64,000 nucleotides of DNA from Pseudomonas sp. N3-W. Lineage in GTDB: Bacteria; Pseudomonadota; Gammaproteobacteria; Pseudomonadales; Pseudomonadaceae. Location of the stretch: assembly GCF_024970185.1 (NCBI RefSeq), contig NZ_CP103965.1:3158001-3222000 (forward strand), written 5' to 3'. Position 1 is the stretch's first letter. The number at the start of each line of letters is the position of its first letter. Below the pieces are notes generated by a model. The model was not told where the DNA came from and did not search any database. It was given only the letters and a program-made list of their open reading frames with translations. The position numbers were made by a program, and so were the translations under genes. Shown in pieces: positions 1 to 8,706 of the stretch.

Positions 1-1
1 G

Positions 2-460
2 GTGTTCTTCTACCCGGCTGACTTCACCTTCGTTTGCCCAACCGAGCTGGAAGACCTGGCCGACAACTACGCTCAATTCCAGAAGCTGGGCGTCGAGATC
101 TACAGCGTTTCCACCGACACCCACTTTGCTCACGCGGCCTGGCACAACACTTCGCCAGCCATCGGCAAAATCCAGTACACCATGATCGGCGACCCGACCC
201 TGACCATCTCCCGCAACTTCGACGTACTGATCGAAGAAGCAGGCCTGGCTGACCGTGGCACTTTCGTGATCAACCCGGAAGGCCAGATCAAAATCGTTGA
301 GCTGAACGATGGCGGTGTGGGTCGTGACGCATCCGAGCTGCTGCGCAAGATCAAGGCTGCCCAGTACGTTGCTGCTCACCCGGGCGAAGTGTGCCCAGCC
401 AAGTGGAAAGAAGGCGAGGCTACCTTGGCTCCGTCCCTGGACCTGGTCGGCAAGATCTAA
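2..460 (+). CDS. ahpC: Alkyl hydroperoxide reductase subunit C (peroxiredoxin), 5' truncated by window edge
   Basis: Typical 2-Cys peroxiredoxin that reduces hydrogen peroxide and organic hydroperoxides in the cytosol, with AhpF as its electron donor. About 152 of the usual 187 residues are visible; the N-terminus lies before base 1, so the first codon here is not a start. The peroxidatic cysteine sits in [10 protein letters not shown] near the left edge and the resolving cysteine in [11 protein letters not shown] near the C-terminus. ahpF follows 122 bases downstream on the same strand, with a terminator-like hairpin between them. Regulation by OxyR is usual in the family, but the promoter is outside the window. 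Confidence 0.97.
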   Translation: MFFYPADFTFVCPTELEDLADNYAQFQKLGVEIYSVSTDTHFAHAAWHNTSPAIGKIQYTMIGDPTLTISRNFDVLIEEAGLADRGTFVINPEGQIKIVELNDGGVGRDASELLRKIKAAQYVAAHPGEVCPAKWKEGEATLAPSLDLVGKI

Positions 461-480
461 GTCTGTGAAACGCATCACCA

Positions 481-553
481 GGGCGGTTTACCGCACCTAA
501 GTAAGCTGCACCGCCCTCAAAACGCCCGGGCGAGATTCGCTCGGGCGTTTTTT
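481..553 (+). terminator. Two hairpins between ahpC and ahpF; the second is a rho-independent terminator
   Basis: A first hairpin pairs GGGCGGT (481-487) with ACCGCCC (510-516). The second pairs AACGCCCGGGCGA with CGCTCGGGCGTT over a 4-base loop and runs into eight T residues, the standard form of an intrinsic terminator. It probably lets only part of the ahpC transcription reach ahpF, which would fit the higher demand for AhpC. Confidence 0.85.
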
Positions 554-582
554 TTCGCCACAAACAAAAGGAAATCGCCCGT

Positions 583-2148
583 ATGTTGGACGCCAATCTT
601 AAAGCCCAGTTGAAGTCATACCTGGAACGGGTCACCCAGCCGATCGAGATCGTTGCTTCCCTCGACGACGGTGCGAAATCCCGGGAAATGCTCGAACTGC
701 TGAAAGACGTTGCCAGTCTTTCCAATCAAATTACCTTGCTCGACAACGGTAGCGATGCACGCAAGCCATCGTTCTCGATCAACCGCCCGGGTGCCGATAT
801 CAGCCTGCGCTTTGCCGGCATTCCCATGGGGCACGAATTCACTTCGCTGGTGCTGGCCTTGCTGCAAGTCGGCGGCCACCCTTCGAAAGCCAGCGCTGAA
901 GTGATCGAACAGATTCGCTCGCTCAAAGGCCAGTTCAGTTTCGAGACTTACTTCTCGCTGTCCTGCCAGAACTGCCCGGACGTGGTCCAGGCGCTGAACC
1001 TGATGGCCGTCCTGAATCCGAACATTCACCACGTCGCCATCGACGGTGCGTTGTTCCAGGCCGAAGTGGATGATCGCAAGATCATGGCGGTGCCCAGCCT
1101 CTACCTGAACGGTGAAATCTTCGGTCAGGGCCGTATGGGCCTTGAGGAAATCCTCGCCAAGATCGACACCAGCGGTGCTGAACGTCAGGCCGAGAAGATC
1201 AACGCCAAACAAGCTTTTGACGTGTTGGTGGTGGGTGGTGGCCCGGCCGGCGCTTCGGCAGCCATCTACGCGGCTCGTAAAGGCATTCGTACCGGTGTGG
1301 CGGCTGAACGTTTTGGTGGACAGGTGCTCGACACCATGGCCATCGAGAACTTCATCTCCGTGCAGGAGACCGAAGGGCCCAAGCTGGCCAGCGCTTTGGA
1401 AGAACACGTCAAGCAGTACGACGTCGATATCATGAACCTGCAACGCGCCACTGCCTTGGTACCGGCGAAAAATGCCGGTGAGCTGCACGAAATCCGTTTC
1501 GAAAGCGGCGCAAGCCTGAAGACCAAAACAGTGATCCTGGCCACTGGCGCTCGCTGGCGTGAAATGGGCGTGCCGGGTGAGCAGCAATACAAGGCCAAAG
1601 GCGTGTGCTTCTGCCCGCACTGCGACGGCCCGCTGTTCAAGGGCAAGCGTGTGGCGGTGATTGGCGGCGGTAACTCCGGCGTCGAAGCAGCCATCGACCT
1701 GGCCGGTATCGTGTCCCACGTCACGTTGCTGGAGTTCGACAGCAAACTGCGCGCCGACGCCGTTCTGCAACGCAAGCTGTACAGCATGCCGAACGTCACG
1801 GTCATCACCAGCGCGCTGACCAGCGAAGTGAAGGGTGACGGCCAGAAGGTGACCGGCCTGGTGTACAAGGACCGTGATTCGGGTGAATTCAACACCGTCG
1901 AGCTCGAAGGCATCTTCGTGCAGATCGGCTTGCTGCCGAACACTGACTGGCTCAAGGGCACCGTCGAGTTGTCGCCCCGTGGCGAGATTATTGTCGACGC
2001 TCGTGGCGAAACGTCGTTGCCCGGTGTGTTTGCCGCCGGTGACGTGACTACGGTGCCATACAAGCAGATTGTGATTGCGGTGGGCGATGGCGCAAAGGCT
2101 TCCCTGAGCGCATTCGACCACCTGATCCGGACCTCGGCCCCGGCGTAA
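583..2148 (+). CDS. ahpF: Alkyl hydroperoxide reductase subunit F (NADH:AhpC oxidoreductase)
   Basis: FAD-dependent disulfide reductase that passes electrons from NADH to AhpC. At 521 residues it has the family's full length. The N-terminal tandem thioredoxin-like domain carries a CxxC (SCQNCPDVV, about residue 130). The FAD-binding [10 protein letters not shown] lies near residue 215, the redox-active CPHCDG near residue 345, and the NADH-binding [10 protein letters not shown] near residue 362. The ATG follows AAAAGGAAATCGCCCGT, which gives a good ribosome site. A strong terminator follows the stop codon. Confidence 0.97.
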   Translation: MLDANLKAQLKSYLERVTQPIEIVASLDDGAKSREMLELLKDVASLSNQITLLDNGSDARKPSFSINRPGADISLRFAGIPMGHEFTSLVLALLQVGGHPSKASAEVIEQIRSLKGQFSFETYFSLSCQNCPDVVQALNLMAVLNPNIHHVAIDGALFQAEVDDRKIMAVPSLYLNGEIFGQGRMGLEEILAKIDTSGAERQAEKINAKQAFDVLVVGGGPAGASAAIYAARKGIRTGVAAERFGGQVLDTMAIENFISVQETEGPKLASALEEHVKQYDVDIMNLQRATALVPAKNAGELHEIRFESGASLKTKTVILATGARWREMGVPGEQQYKAKGVCFCPHCDGPLFKGKRVAVIGGGNSGVEAAIDLAGIVSHVTLLEFDSKLRADAVLQRKLYSMPNVTVITSALTSEVKGDGQKVTGLVYKDRDSGEFNTVELEGIFVQIGLLPNTDWLKGTVELSPRGEIIVDARGETSLPGVFAAGDVTTVPYKQIVIAVGDGAKASLSAFDHLIRTSAPA

Positions 2149-2167
2149 ACGCCAGCGCTGAAAACAC

Positions 2168-2197
2168 AAAACCCCATGAGTGATCATGGGGTTTTTT
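2168..2197 (+). terminator. Rho-independent terminator after ahpF
   Basis: AACCCCATGA pairs with TCATGGGGTT across a 4-base loop and is followed by a run of T residues, 20 bases after the ahpF stop. Confidence 0.9.
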
Positions 2198-2215
2198 ATG
2201 TGCTTCACATTCCTA

Positions 2216-2243
2216 ATGTGGGAGCAAGCCCGCTCCCACAGGG
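2216..2243. repeat. REP palindrome (single)
   Basis: TGTGGGAGCAAGCCCGCTCCCACA is a self-complementary Pseudomonas REP element in the gap between the convergent ahpF and gloA. Confidence 0.85.
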
Positions 2244-2259
2244 ATGTGTGCTGAGTGTC

Positions 2260-2781
2260 TTACATCGGTGCTGGTTGAATGATCTCGACCCAGTAGGCAT
2301 CCGGGTCCTTGATGAAGGCCAGGCTCTTCATGCGACCGTCGTTCAGGCGCTTCTGGAAGTCACAGCCCAGCGCTTCAAATCGCTCGCAGGCAGCGCGAAT
2401 GTCCGGCACCGAGATGCAGATGTGGCCAAAACCGCGCGGGTCGGTGTTGCCGTTGTGATAGGCAAATTCCGGATCGTTTTCAGTACCGTGGTTATGGGTC
2501 AGTTCGAGAATGCCGGGGATCGACTTCATCCATTGCGTGCGTGCGGCGGCATCGGCCGGGATCTGGCTTTTATCGACCAGCGCCAGGAAATACAGGCTGA
2601 ACTCGGCTTCCGGAAAGTCGCGTTTTTCCACCAGCGAGAAACCCAGGATACGCGTGTAGAAATCCAGGGATTTGGCGATGTCCTTGACCCGCAGCATGGT
2701 GTGATTGAAGACGAACTTCTGGGTGGCGGTATCGGGTTGGGCGGTGACGCCAGGGAAGGTGTTCAATTCGTGCAGGCTCAT
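2260..2781 (-). CDS. gloA: Lactoylglutathione lyase (glyoxalase I)
   Basis: Isomerises the methylglyoxal-glutathione hemithioacetal to S-lactoylglutathione, the first step of cytosolic methylglyoxal detoxification. The 173-residue protein has the paired betaalphabetabetabeta fold of the glyoxalase superfamily. The expected metal ligands are visible: His in FNHTMLRVKD, Glu in ILELTHNHGTE, His in GFGHICISVPD and Glu in YWVEIIQP near the C-terminus. I chose the ATG at 2781 because GGAGG stands directly upstream; an in-frame extension to 2850 has no family-like sequence. Convergent with ahpF. Confidence 0.93.
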   Translation of the reverse strand: MSLHELNTFPGVTAQPDTATQKFVFNHTMLRVKDIAKSLDFYTRILGFSLVEKRDFPEAEFSLYFLALVDKSQIPADAAARTQWMKSIPGILELTHNHGTENDPEFAYHNGNTDPRGFGHICISVPDIRAACERFEALGCDFQKRLNDGRMKSLAFIKDPDAYWVEIIQPAPM

Positions 2782-2924
2782 GGGCCCTCCGGTAAAAAAA
2801 TGGGCGTGCGTTTGGGTAGCAATGATACGCAAGGCATCGAGCATCACCAAACCCGAACCGCAGGCTTGCCTGGCGGACGGGGGAGGCTCAGACTTTGCAG
2901 TTCAGCTCTTGAGTGACCCTCGTT

Positions 2925-3449
2925 ATGATCCGACCGTATAAATCGCTGTTTGTCCTCCTGGGTTTGGCGCTGATGGCAGGCACCGCGCTGGCCGACGCGC
3001 CAAGCATCACCTGGCCAACCGGCTGGGAGGTTGAAGCGGTACCGCCAAACGACGCCGCCCCGCAGATTTTCCGCCAGCGCGCGGTAAAAAACGATGCTGA
3101 CGGCAATCAGGTGCTGGTCATGGAACTGACCATGACCCAGGTCGAAAGCGGTCATCAGGTGAACTTGCAGGGTGTGCTGATGGAGATGCGCAAATCAGTG
3201 CAGAAGGATTTTTTCCAGGGTGGCTACCAAAGTGTCTGCAACAAAATTCACCCCAGTACGCTGAGCCAGCTGGCCGCGCTTGAAACCACCTGTACGGTGA
3301 CCGAGAACGGTCGGCATGTGCTGTCTCAAACATTGGTCGCCGCCGTGCAGGACGATAAGGCTTATGTTCTTTCCTATGCCGGTCAGGCCGAGGTTTATAA
3401 GGCAAGTCAGGACGAAATAGCGGCAGCTCGAAACAGCTTGAAACTTTAG
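2925..3449 (+). CDS. Small secreted protein of unknown function (DUF4946-like)
   Basis: A 174-residue protein with a clear Sec signal peptide: MIRPYK, a hydrophobic stretch (SLFVLLGLALMAG), then cleavage after ALA, probably ALADA. The mature part begins SITWPTGWEVE and has two cysteines (SVCNK and ETTCTV) that could form a periplasmic disulfide. It resembles the Pseudomonas proteins grouped as DUF4946, recalled from memory, and I know of no assigned function. An in-frame GTG lies 12 bases upstream (2913), but the ATG fits the signal peptide better. It starts 143 bases from the divergent gloA start and may share that promoter region. Confidence 0.75.
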   Translation: MIRPYKSLFVLLGLALMAGTALADAPSITWPTGWEVEAVPPNDAAPQIFRQRAVKNDADGNQVLVMELTMTQVESGHQVNLQGVLMEMRKSVQKDFFQGGYQSVCNKIHPSTLSQLAALETTCTVTENGRHVLSQTLVAAVQDDKAYVLSYAGQAEVYKASQDEIAAARNSLKL

Positions 3450-3658
3450 TTGGGCAAGTCGACAGGCGCAGAGGGTGGCGAGAACCCGGAATGTTAGATG
3501 TGCGAATGGATTAACCACAAAGTAAGTCGGTTATTATCGAAAGCCGGCACAGCGCCATGAATGTCGCTGCTGTTTTTATTACGTATTGTGACGGTACACA
3601 GGTCCGGAGATTTCAACTTTATCGACGGCAATCGTTGCATTTGTTAGATATCGCCCAT

Positions 3659-3688
3659 GAAAAAGCCCTGCATAGGCAGGGCTTTTTC
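3659..3688. terminator. Bidirectional rho-independent terminator
   Basis: AAAAGCCCTG pairs with CAGGGCTTTTT across a 6-base loop. It lies just past the mvaU stop on the minus strand and also closes the 3450-3658 gap, in which I see no gene. Confidence 0.85.
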
Positions 3689-3701
3689 TCGCCGCTAAAG
3701 A

Positions 3702-4067
3702 TTAGCCGCGTAGCCAGGAGTCAACGGTGGCTGCACCGTATTGTTCTTTCCAGGCTTTAAGGCCGCGGTGGTTGCCGCCTTTGGTCTCGATCAGTTCACC
3801 GGTGTGCGGGTTGTGATAGACCTTGACGACACGAGCGCGGCGGGTTTTAGGCGCCAAGGCCTGTTGCAGGCCTGACTTTGCCGGGTTCGGATCGAGGATG
3901 GCGATGATGTCACGCAGGCTTTTGCCGTAGGTTTTCATCAGCCCCTGGAGCTTTTCTTCGAATTCGATTTCTTTCTTGAGCCCGGCATCGTTCTTCAGGG
4001 ATTCCAGCTGCTTGAGCTGTTCTTGAAGGGCCTTTTCAGCTGCACGAAATTCAGCGAGTCTGGACAA
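3702..4067 (-). CDS. mvaU: MvaT-family H-NS-like nucleoid protein (MvaU type), TTG start
   Basis: DNA-binding xenogeneic silencer that coats AT-rich DNA, the Pseudomonas counterpart of H-NS. The 121-residue protein starts SRLAEFRAAEKAL after the initiator. Residues 1-60 form a charged coiled coil for oligomerisation. The C-terminal DNA-binding part contains the conserved NPHTGELIETKGGNH followed by LKAWK. The N-terminus matches MvaU better than MvaT from memory, but other paralogues are possible. The start is chosen as TTG at 4067: GGAGT lies 7 bases upstream and the family sequence begins there, while the only ATG-like extension (to 4109) adds unrelated residues. The upstream 4068-4298 stretch is AT-rich, which suits self-binding. 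Confidence 0.9.
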   Translation of the reverse strand: MSRLAEFRAAEKALQEQLKQLESLKNDAGLKKEIEFEEKLQGLMKTYGKSLRDIIAILDPNPAKSGLQQALAPKTRRARVVKVYHNPHTGELIETKGGNHRGLKAWKEQYGAATVDSWLRG

Positions 4068-4298
4068 TATCTTTACTCCAATAGTGTGTTTGGCTGATAC
4101 CAACCGCAAACAAAGCTATAAGCCAAGAGCCTTGAAGCGACTCGGTGATAGTGGCTCGCCTGCTATTTTGCACAGGCAATAAAATTGTAGTAGTTAATGG
4201 GGCAAGAGTAAATCCCGTCTTTTTCCTGATGTAACAACAGCAGTCATTTGATTCGATTGGGGGCGCGGCGACGTTATCGGGCGGCTTAATGCGCTTAG

Positions 4299-5834
4299 TT
4301 AATGATGGCTTAATGCAGCAACGAACTCCGCGCCGGGCATTGGTCTGCCATACAGGTAACCTTGCAGGAAGTTAACGTTGTGAGCCGTCAGGTAATCGCT
4401 TTGCTCCACGGTCTCTACGCCTTCGGCCACAATGCCCAGATCGAGTTTCGCCGAGAGTTCGATAATGCTGTCCAGAATATGTCGCGAGAGCGCATCGGCA
4501 CCGATCATGGCGACAAAGCTCTGATCGATTTTCAGAAAGTCCACATTGAACTGGCGCAGGTAACCCAGGCTTGAATGCCCGGTGCCAAAGTCGTCGATGG
4601 CGATCATTACACCCAGCGCGTGCAGTTGTTCGAACAACTGGTGGGTCACGTCCGAAGGCTTGATCAGTTCGCGCTCGGTCAGCTCCAGCACCAGACTGAC
4701 ACTGCCTTGGGGGAACGCGCCGAGAAATTCACGGCAATCCTCTACCAGCTCCAGGTCATGACAATGGCTGGCGGTGATGTTGATGCCAATATGAAAAAGG
4801 CCATGGAAAAAAGCCGAAGCTGGCGCGAGGATGGCAGCTGTCTGTTTCATCAACGAGCGGGTCATCGGCACGATCAGCCCCGAGTGCTCGGCGAACGGGA
4901 TAAACAGATCCGGGCGCACCAGGCCTTCCTTGGGGTGTTGCCAGCGCATCAGCACCTCGGTACCGCTCCATTGTTTGGTATCGCCATGCACCACCGGTTG
5001 AAAGTAGGGAATGAACTCCCCGGCCTCCAGGGCGCGCTGGATTTCGTGACTGGGCGATGTTGAACGCTTTTGCAATACATGCCCGATCGCGCCCGAGACG
5101 ACGCCGAAGAACATCAGCAAGCTGAACAGCGGCGGGTACTCGGCTCTCATGTAGCGCCAGACTTCGCCTTCGGGGAACCCGGCTTTGACGGTGAAGGCAT
5201 AGTGTGAGGACGTCAGTGTATTTTGCGCTTCAGGCAAGTCGGGCAGGGCGCCTTCCTGGACTTTCCCGTCGGCGGACAACCAACGGTTGCCCACTTGCAG
5301 CAGCAGGATCGTTTCGTGACCGATCAAACTCAGCATGTTGCTCAGGTGATAACCATTGAGGGTAGTCAATGCCCCCTGTTTCCCGGCGCTGAGCCGATAG
5401 ACCAGCAGCGCGGTGTCCGGCGTCACCGGGTTGCCGTTCATCAACCACAGTTCGCCTTGGGTGTAGTCGCCGGGATTGACCTTCTCCTGATAGTCGCCAA
5501 ACAGAGAGCTGCAATACAGGTTGTTGTCCCACACCAGATTGGTCGAACGCACGAACGGCCGGCGGGTTGTCTGTTCGCGCAAGGCCAGTTTGGCTTCGCT
5601 GCAGCTTTCACCGGCCAGAGGCAGCAATTCCCGGGCTGCCTGGGCGGTGTTGTCGAGCATCAGGTCGAACTGGCGCCTGGCTTCTTCGGCGGTGCGCTGG
5701 GTGCTGATATGCAAAGCCCGCTCGGCTTGCAGGCACAGAATGACCAACCCCAGCACTATCGGGATCACACCACATAATACGGTCACGACGATGCGCATAC
5801 GCCGCGAACGGCGGTATTTGACGGTCAATGGCAT
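4299..5834 (-). CDS. CSS-motif sensor with EAL domain, cyclic di-GMP phosphodiesterase
   Basis: Probable membrane-bound c-di-GMP phosphodiesterase of 511 residues. An N-terminal transmembrane helix (about residues 13-33) and a second near 235-255 frame a periplasmic domain holding the CSS motif (LYCSSLFG, about residue 107) with another cysteine before it (GESCSEA). In related enzymes these cysteines form a redox-sensitive disulfide controlling the cytoplasmic EAL domain. The EAL domain (about 262-511) has EVLMRW in place of EALLRW, keeping the metal-binding Glu, plus ELTERELI, DDFGTG, a Lys in FLKIDQSF and EGVET. These residues suggest an active enzyme; I see no GGDEF domain. Confidence 0.92.
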   Translation of the reverse strand: MPLTVKYRRSRRMRIVVTVLCGVIPIVLGLVILCLQAERALHISTQRTAEEARRQFDLMLDNTAQAARELLPLAGESCSEAKLALREQTTRRPFVRSTNLVWDNNLYCSSLFGDYQEKVNPGDYTQGELWLMNGNPVTPDTALLVYRLSAGKQGALTTLNGYHLSNMLSLIGHETILLLQVGNRWLSADGKVQEGALPDLPEAQNTLTSSHYAFTVKAGFPEGEVWRYMRAEYPPLFSLLMFFGVVSGAIGHVLQKRSTSPSHEIQRALEAGEFIPYFQPVVHGDTKQWSGTEVLMRWQHPKEGLVRPDLFIPFAEHSGLIVPMTRSLMKQTAAILAPASAFFHGLFHIGINITASHCHDLELVEDCREFLGAFPQGSVSLVLELTERELIKPSDVTHQLFEQLHALGVMIAIDDFGTGHSSLGYLRQFNVDFLKIDQSFVAMIGADALSRHILDSIIELSAKLDLGIVAEGVETVEQSDYLTAHNVNFLQGYLYGRPMPGAEFVAALSHH

Positions 5835-6242
5835 TTGCGAAACCTGTCGCGATGAAATAGGGCTCTCAAATGCTGGCAGCGCTCAATGTGGCGCCTCCCA
5901 AAAAAGAGTTCAGTCAGTGGCTATGATAGATGGTCCTGGCGCTTGTGCCGCTGAACAAACCGCTTGCGCCGGCCACAAAAAAGGGGATTTGATACACAAG
6001 ACGGACAAATCTGGTTACGCTGTGTAGAATCGGGTTACGCATACAATAATAATCGTCTTCTGGCAGCAGAAGCCTCGCCCGCAAGAGCCTTGGGTCGACA
6101 ATGAAGAGTTTCGGGTTTCAACTGATCTATGGTGACTTCCTCGCCCGCAGTGTGCGCGGCATCTCCTGCGCGCCACCCGCCGGTCTCAGCATTATTAGTG
6201 ACTAACGTTCCGTTAATTCTAAAAAATGATGAGGCGCCAACC
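5835..6242 (+). promoter_or_regulatory. 408-base gap upstream of hpd with a small inverted repeat
   Basis: No convincing gene. It serves as the divergent control region of the EAL protein and hpd. TAACG (6203-6207) and CGTTA (6211-6215) form a short inverted repeat about 28 bases before the hpd start, a possible regulator site. AT-rich tracts lie near 5975-6060. Confidence 0.45.
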
Positions 6243-7319
6243 ATGGCAGATTTATACGAAAACCCAATGGGCCTGATGGGCTTTGAGTTCATCGAATTCG
6301 CATCGCCGACCCCGAACACGCTGGAGCCGATCTTCGCGATCATGGGCTTCACCAAGGTCGCGACCCACCGATCCAAAGACGTGCACCTGTATCGCCAGGG
6401 CGCGATCAACCTGATCCTCAATAACGAACCCCACAGCGTTGCCTCGTACTTCGCGGCCGAACACGGTCCGTCGGTGTGCGGCATGGCGTTCCGGGTCAAG
6501 GATTCGCAGCAGGCCTACAACCGCGCTCTGGAACTCGGCGCCCAGCCGATTCACATCGAAACCGGTCCGATGGAACTGAACCTGCCGGCCATCAAGGGCA
6601 TCGGCGGCGCGCCGCTGTACCTGATCGACCGTTTCGGCGAAGGCAGCTCGATCTATGACATCGACTTCGTGTTCATCGAAGGCGTGGATCGCAACCCGGT
6701 CGGTGCTGGTCTGAAAATCATCGATCACCTGACCCACAACGTGTATCGCGGTCGCATGGCCTACTGGGCCAACTTCTACGAGAAACTGTTCAACTTCCGC
6801 GAAATTCGCTACTTCGACATCAAGGGTGAATACACCGGCCTGACCTCCAAGGCCATGACCGCACCGGATGGCATGATCCGTATCCCGCTGAACGAGGAGT
6901 CGTCCAAGGGCGCCGGGCAGATCGAAGAGTTCCTGATGCAGTTCAACGGCGAAGGCATCCAGCACGTTGCGTTCCTCAGCGACAACCTGGTGGACACCTG
7001 GGATCGCCTGAAGAAAATCGGCATGCGCTTCATGACTGCACCGCCAGAAACCTATTACGAAATGCTCGAAGGCCGCTTGCCGAATCACGGCGAGCCAGTG
7101 GACCAGCTGCAATCGCGCGGGATCTTGCTGGACGGCTCGTCCGAGTCGGGCGACAAGCGTCTGCTGTTGCAGATTTTCTCGGAAACCCTGATGGGGCCGG
7201 TGTTCTTCGAGTTCATCCAGCGCAAGGGTGACGATGGTTTCGGCGAGGGCAACTTCAAGGCCCTGTTCGAATCGATTGAGCGGGACCAGGTGCGTCGTGG
7301 CGTACTCGCCACCGAGTAA
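6243..7319 (+). CDS. hpd: 4-hydroxyphenylpyruvate dioxygenase
   Basis: Fe(II) enzyme that turns 4-hydroxyphenylpyruvate into homogentisate in tyrosine and phenylalanine breakdown. The 358-residue protein begins [16 protein letters not shown] and closely resembles the well-studied P. fluorescens enzyme as I remember it. Iron ligands are seen as His in [11 protein letters not shown], His in [11 protein letters not shown] and Glu in [17 protein letters not shown]. The ATG at 6243 follows GATGAGGCG; a longer in-frame reading to 6129 lacks family support. The homogentisate pathway genes are not next to it. A bidirectional terminator follows. Confidence 0.97.
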   Translation: MADLYENPMGLMGFEFIEFASPTPNTLEPIFAIMGFTKVATHRSKDVHLYRQGAINLILNNEPHSVASYFAAEHGPSVCGMAFRVKDSQQAYNRALELGAQPIHIETGPMELNLPAIKGIGGAPLYLIDRFGEGSSIYDIDFVFIEGVDRNPVGAGLKIIDHLTHNVYRGRMAYWANFYEKLFNFREIRYFDIKGEYTGLTSKAMTAPDGMIRIPLNEESSKGAGQIEEFLMQFNGEGIQHVAFLSDNLVDTWDRLKKIGMRFMTAPPETYYEMLEGRLPNHGEPVDQLQSRGILLDGSSESGDKRLLLQIFSETLMGPVFFEFIQRKGDDGFGEGNFKALFESIERDQVRRGVLATE

Positions 7320-7333
7320 GCCGTAGCGCATGT

Positions 7334-7372
7334 AAAAAAGCCCGGTCAGCAGCAATGCTGACCGGGCTTTTT
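7334..7372. terminator. Bidirectional terminator between hpd and the NTF2-like gene
   Basis: AAAAAGCCCGGTCAGCA pairs with TGCTGACCGGGCTTTTT around a short loop; the two flanking genes converge here. Confidence 0.92.
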
Positions 7373-7391
7373 ATTGGCTTGATGCCGACGA

Positions 7392-7871
7392 TCACAGGCC
7401 GAGGTCGGACAAGCCCGGGTGATCATCCGGGCGGCGACCCAGTGGCCAGTGAAACTTGCGCTCGCTTTCCTTGATCGGCATGTCGTTGATGCAGGCGAAC
7501 CGGTTGGCCATCAGGCCGTTCTCGTCGAACTCCCAGTTTTCATTGCCGTAGGAGCGAAACCAATTGCCGGAATCGTCGTGCCATTCATAGGCATAACGCA
7601 CGGCGATGCGGTTACCGGTGAAGGCCCAGAGCTCCTTGATCAGGCGATAGTCCAGCTCCCTGGCCCATTTACGGGTCAGAAACGCCTTGGCTTCTTCGCG
7701 GCTATGGGCGAACTCGGCGCGATTTCGCCATTGGGTGTCGAGGGTGTAGGCCAGTGACACTCGCTGTGGATCGCGGGAGTTCCAGCCGTCTTCGGCGAGC
7801 CGGACTTTTTCAATCGCCGATTCACGGGTGAAGGGCGGCAGGGGCGGACGAACTTCGGCAGCAGATGACAT
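7392..7871 (-). CDS. NTF2-like/SnoaL-fold protein, DUF1348 type
   Basis: A 159-residue cytosolic protein with no signal peptide. It has the feel of the DUF1348 group: a [13 protein letters not shown] helix, TQWRNRAEF, then [18 protein letters not shown] and a C-terminal [10 protein letters not shown]. The cone-like NTF2 fold often holds small ligands or catalyses isomerisation, but no reaction is known to me for this family. The ATG follows AAGGAGACACTCA, a good ribosome site. It lies 55 bases downstream of the TetR-type gene on the same strand and may be co-transcribed with it. Confidence 0.82.
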   Translation of the reverse strand: MSSAAEVRPPLPPFTRESAIEKVRLAEDGWNSRDPQRVSLAYTLDTQWRNRAEFAHSREEAKAFLTRKWARELDYRLIKELWAFTGNRIAVRYAYEWHDDSGNWFRSYGNENWEFDENGLMANRFACINDMPIKESERKFHWPLGRRPDDHPGLSDLGL

Positions 7872-7926
7872 TGAGTGTCTCCTTATCCAGGTAAAGTGCT
7901 TACACGTTGTCGAGTTTATTTAACGG

Positions 7927-8490
7927 TTACAGGTCCAGTAACTTTCGCGCCATGTATTGCGCATTATCGGCAGCACCGTGATCGCCCATCAGCAAGGCGA
8001 CAGTAATGGCGCCGTCGATCAGGATCAGCAACTGTCTGGCCAGGGCTTGCGGGTCTTCAGCGCCATGCTCGGTACACAGCTCGCACACGTAGTCGAGCAG
8101 CTTCTGTTTATGCTCTTTTGCCACCAGGCGCACCGGGTCTTGGGGATCGCCGGTTTCGCCGCTGGTGTTGATGAAGGCACAGCCGCGAAAGCCGTCGGAG
8201 GCGAACCAGGTCTTGAGTACGGTAAACAGGTTGAGCAGGCGGTCCGCCGGGCTCGACGCCTTGTCGACCTCGCTTTTGAACCACTGCATCCAGCGCACGT
8301 CGCGGCGTTGCAGGGCGGCAACGACGAGCTCCTCCTTGTTGGCGAAGTAGCGGTAGACGCTTTTCCTGGAGACACCGGCGGTCTTCACCAGAAGATCCAT
8401 ACCCGTGGCGGCGATGCCACTTTTGTAGATCAGCTTTTCGGTGACGTCCAGGATGATATCGCGTGTTTCGGTCGTGGTGGTTTCGTTCAT
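7927..8490 (-). CDS. TetR/AcrR family transcriptional regulator
   Basis: A 187-residue one-domain repressor. The helix-turn-helix is at residues 25-60 (GMDLLVKTAGVSRKSVYRYF followed by ANKEEL); the rest is a helical ligand-binding domain with CAFINTSGE. I chose the ATG at 8490. No Shine-Dalgarno stands at the usual distance, and the predicted transcription start falls at or next to this ATG. A 14-bp palindrome lies between the -35 and -10 boxes, so self-repression is likely. The target is probably this gene and the DUF1348 gene behind it; the ligand is unknown. Confidence 0.9.
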   Translation of the reverse strand: MNETTTTETRDIILDVTEKLIYKSGIAATGMDLLVKTAGVSRKSVYRYFANKEELVVAALQRRDVRWMQWFKSEVDKASSPADRLLNLFTVLKTWFASDGFRGCAFINTSGETGDPQDPVRLVAKEHKQKLLDYVCELCTEHGAEDPQALARQLLILIDGAITVALLMGDHGAADNAQYMARKLLDL

Positions 8491-8496
8491 GTGGCA

Positions 8497-8525
8497 ACAG
8501 TAGAACGATCGTTCTCCTTGGTCAA
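8497..8525 (-). promoter_or_regulatory. Promoter with embedded 14-bp TetR operator
   Basis: Reading the minus strand, TTGACC (8525-8520) and TACTGT (8502-8497) are separated by exactly 17 bases. The perfect palindrome AGAACGATCGTTCT (8502-8515) fills most of the spacer, so a bound TetR dimer would block RNA polymerase. The -10 box ends only 6 bases before the ATG of the regulator. Confidence 0.75.
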
Positions 8526-8552
8526 TATAAATGTATGGCGCCTGTTGGATAG

Positions 8553-8622
8553 CCTTCGCGAGCAGGCTCGCTCCCACAGGGGGAATGCATTTCAAATGTG
8601 GGAGCGAGCCTGCTCGCTAAGA
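8553..8622. repeat. REP pair (inverted)
   Basis: Two opposed REP elements (about 8553-8580 and 8597-8622) around a 16-base centre form a cruciform-capable unit between the divergent TetR gene and pssA. Confidence 0.88.
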
Positions 8623-8706
8623 GGGGCATTACAGACAGCCACAAGACCCAAGCGGATCCATGGTGTAAGCTCTCGGGTTCTTCGGATTCGACCCATTGCG
8701 AGCCCT

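Noticed and set aside
616..2208. Long minus-strand open frame opposite ahpF
   Set aside because: A shadow of a GC-rich coding strand; composition is His/Gln/Arg-rich with no domain, and ahpF is certain.
3557..3760. 67-codon frame between the DUF4946-like gene and mvaU
   Set aside because: It runs through the terminator and into mvaU, with no ribosome site.
6129..6242. Longer hpd start
   Set aside because: The extra 38 residues are absent from known 4-hydroxyphenylpyruvate dioxygenases, and the ATG at 6243 has a ribosome site and the family's first residues.
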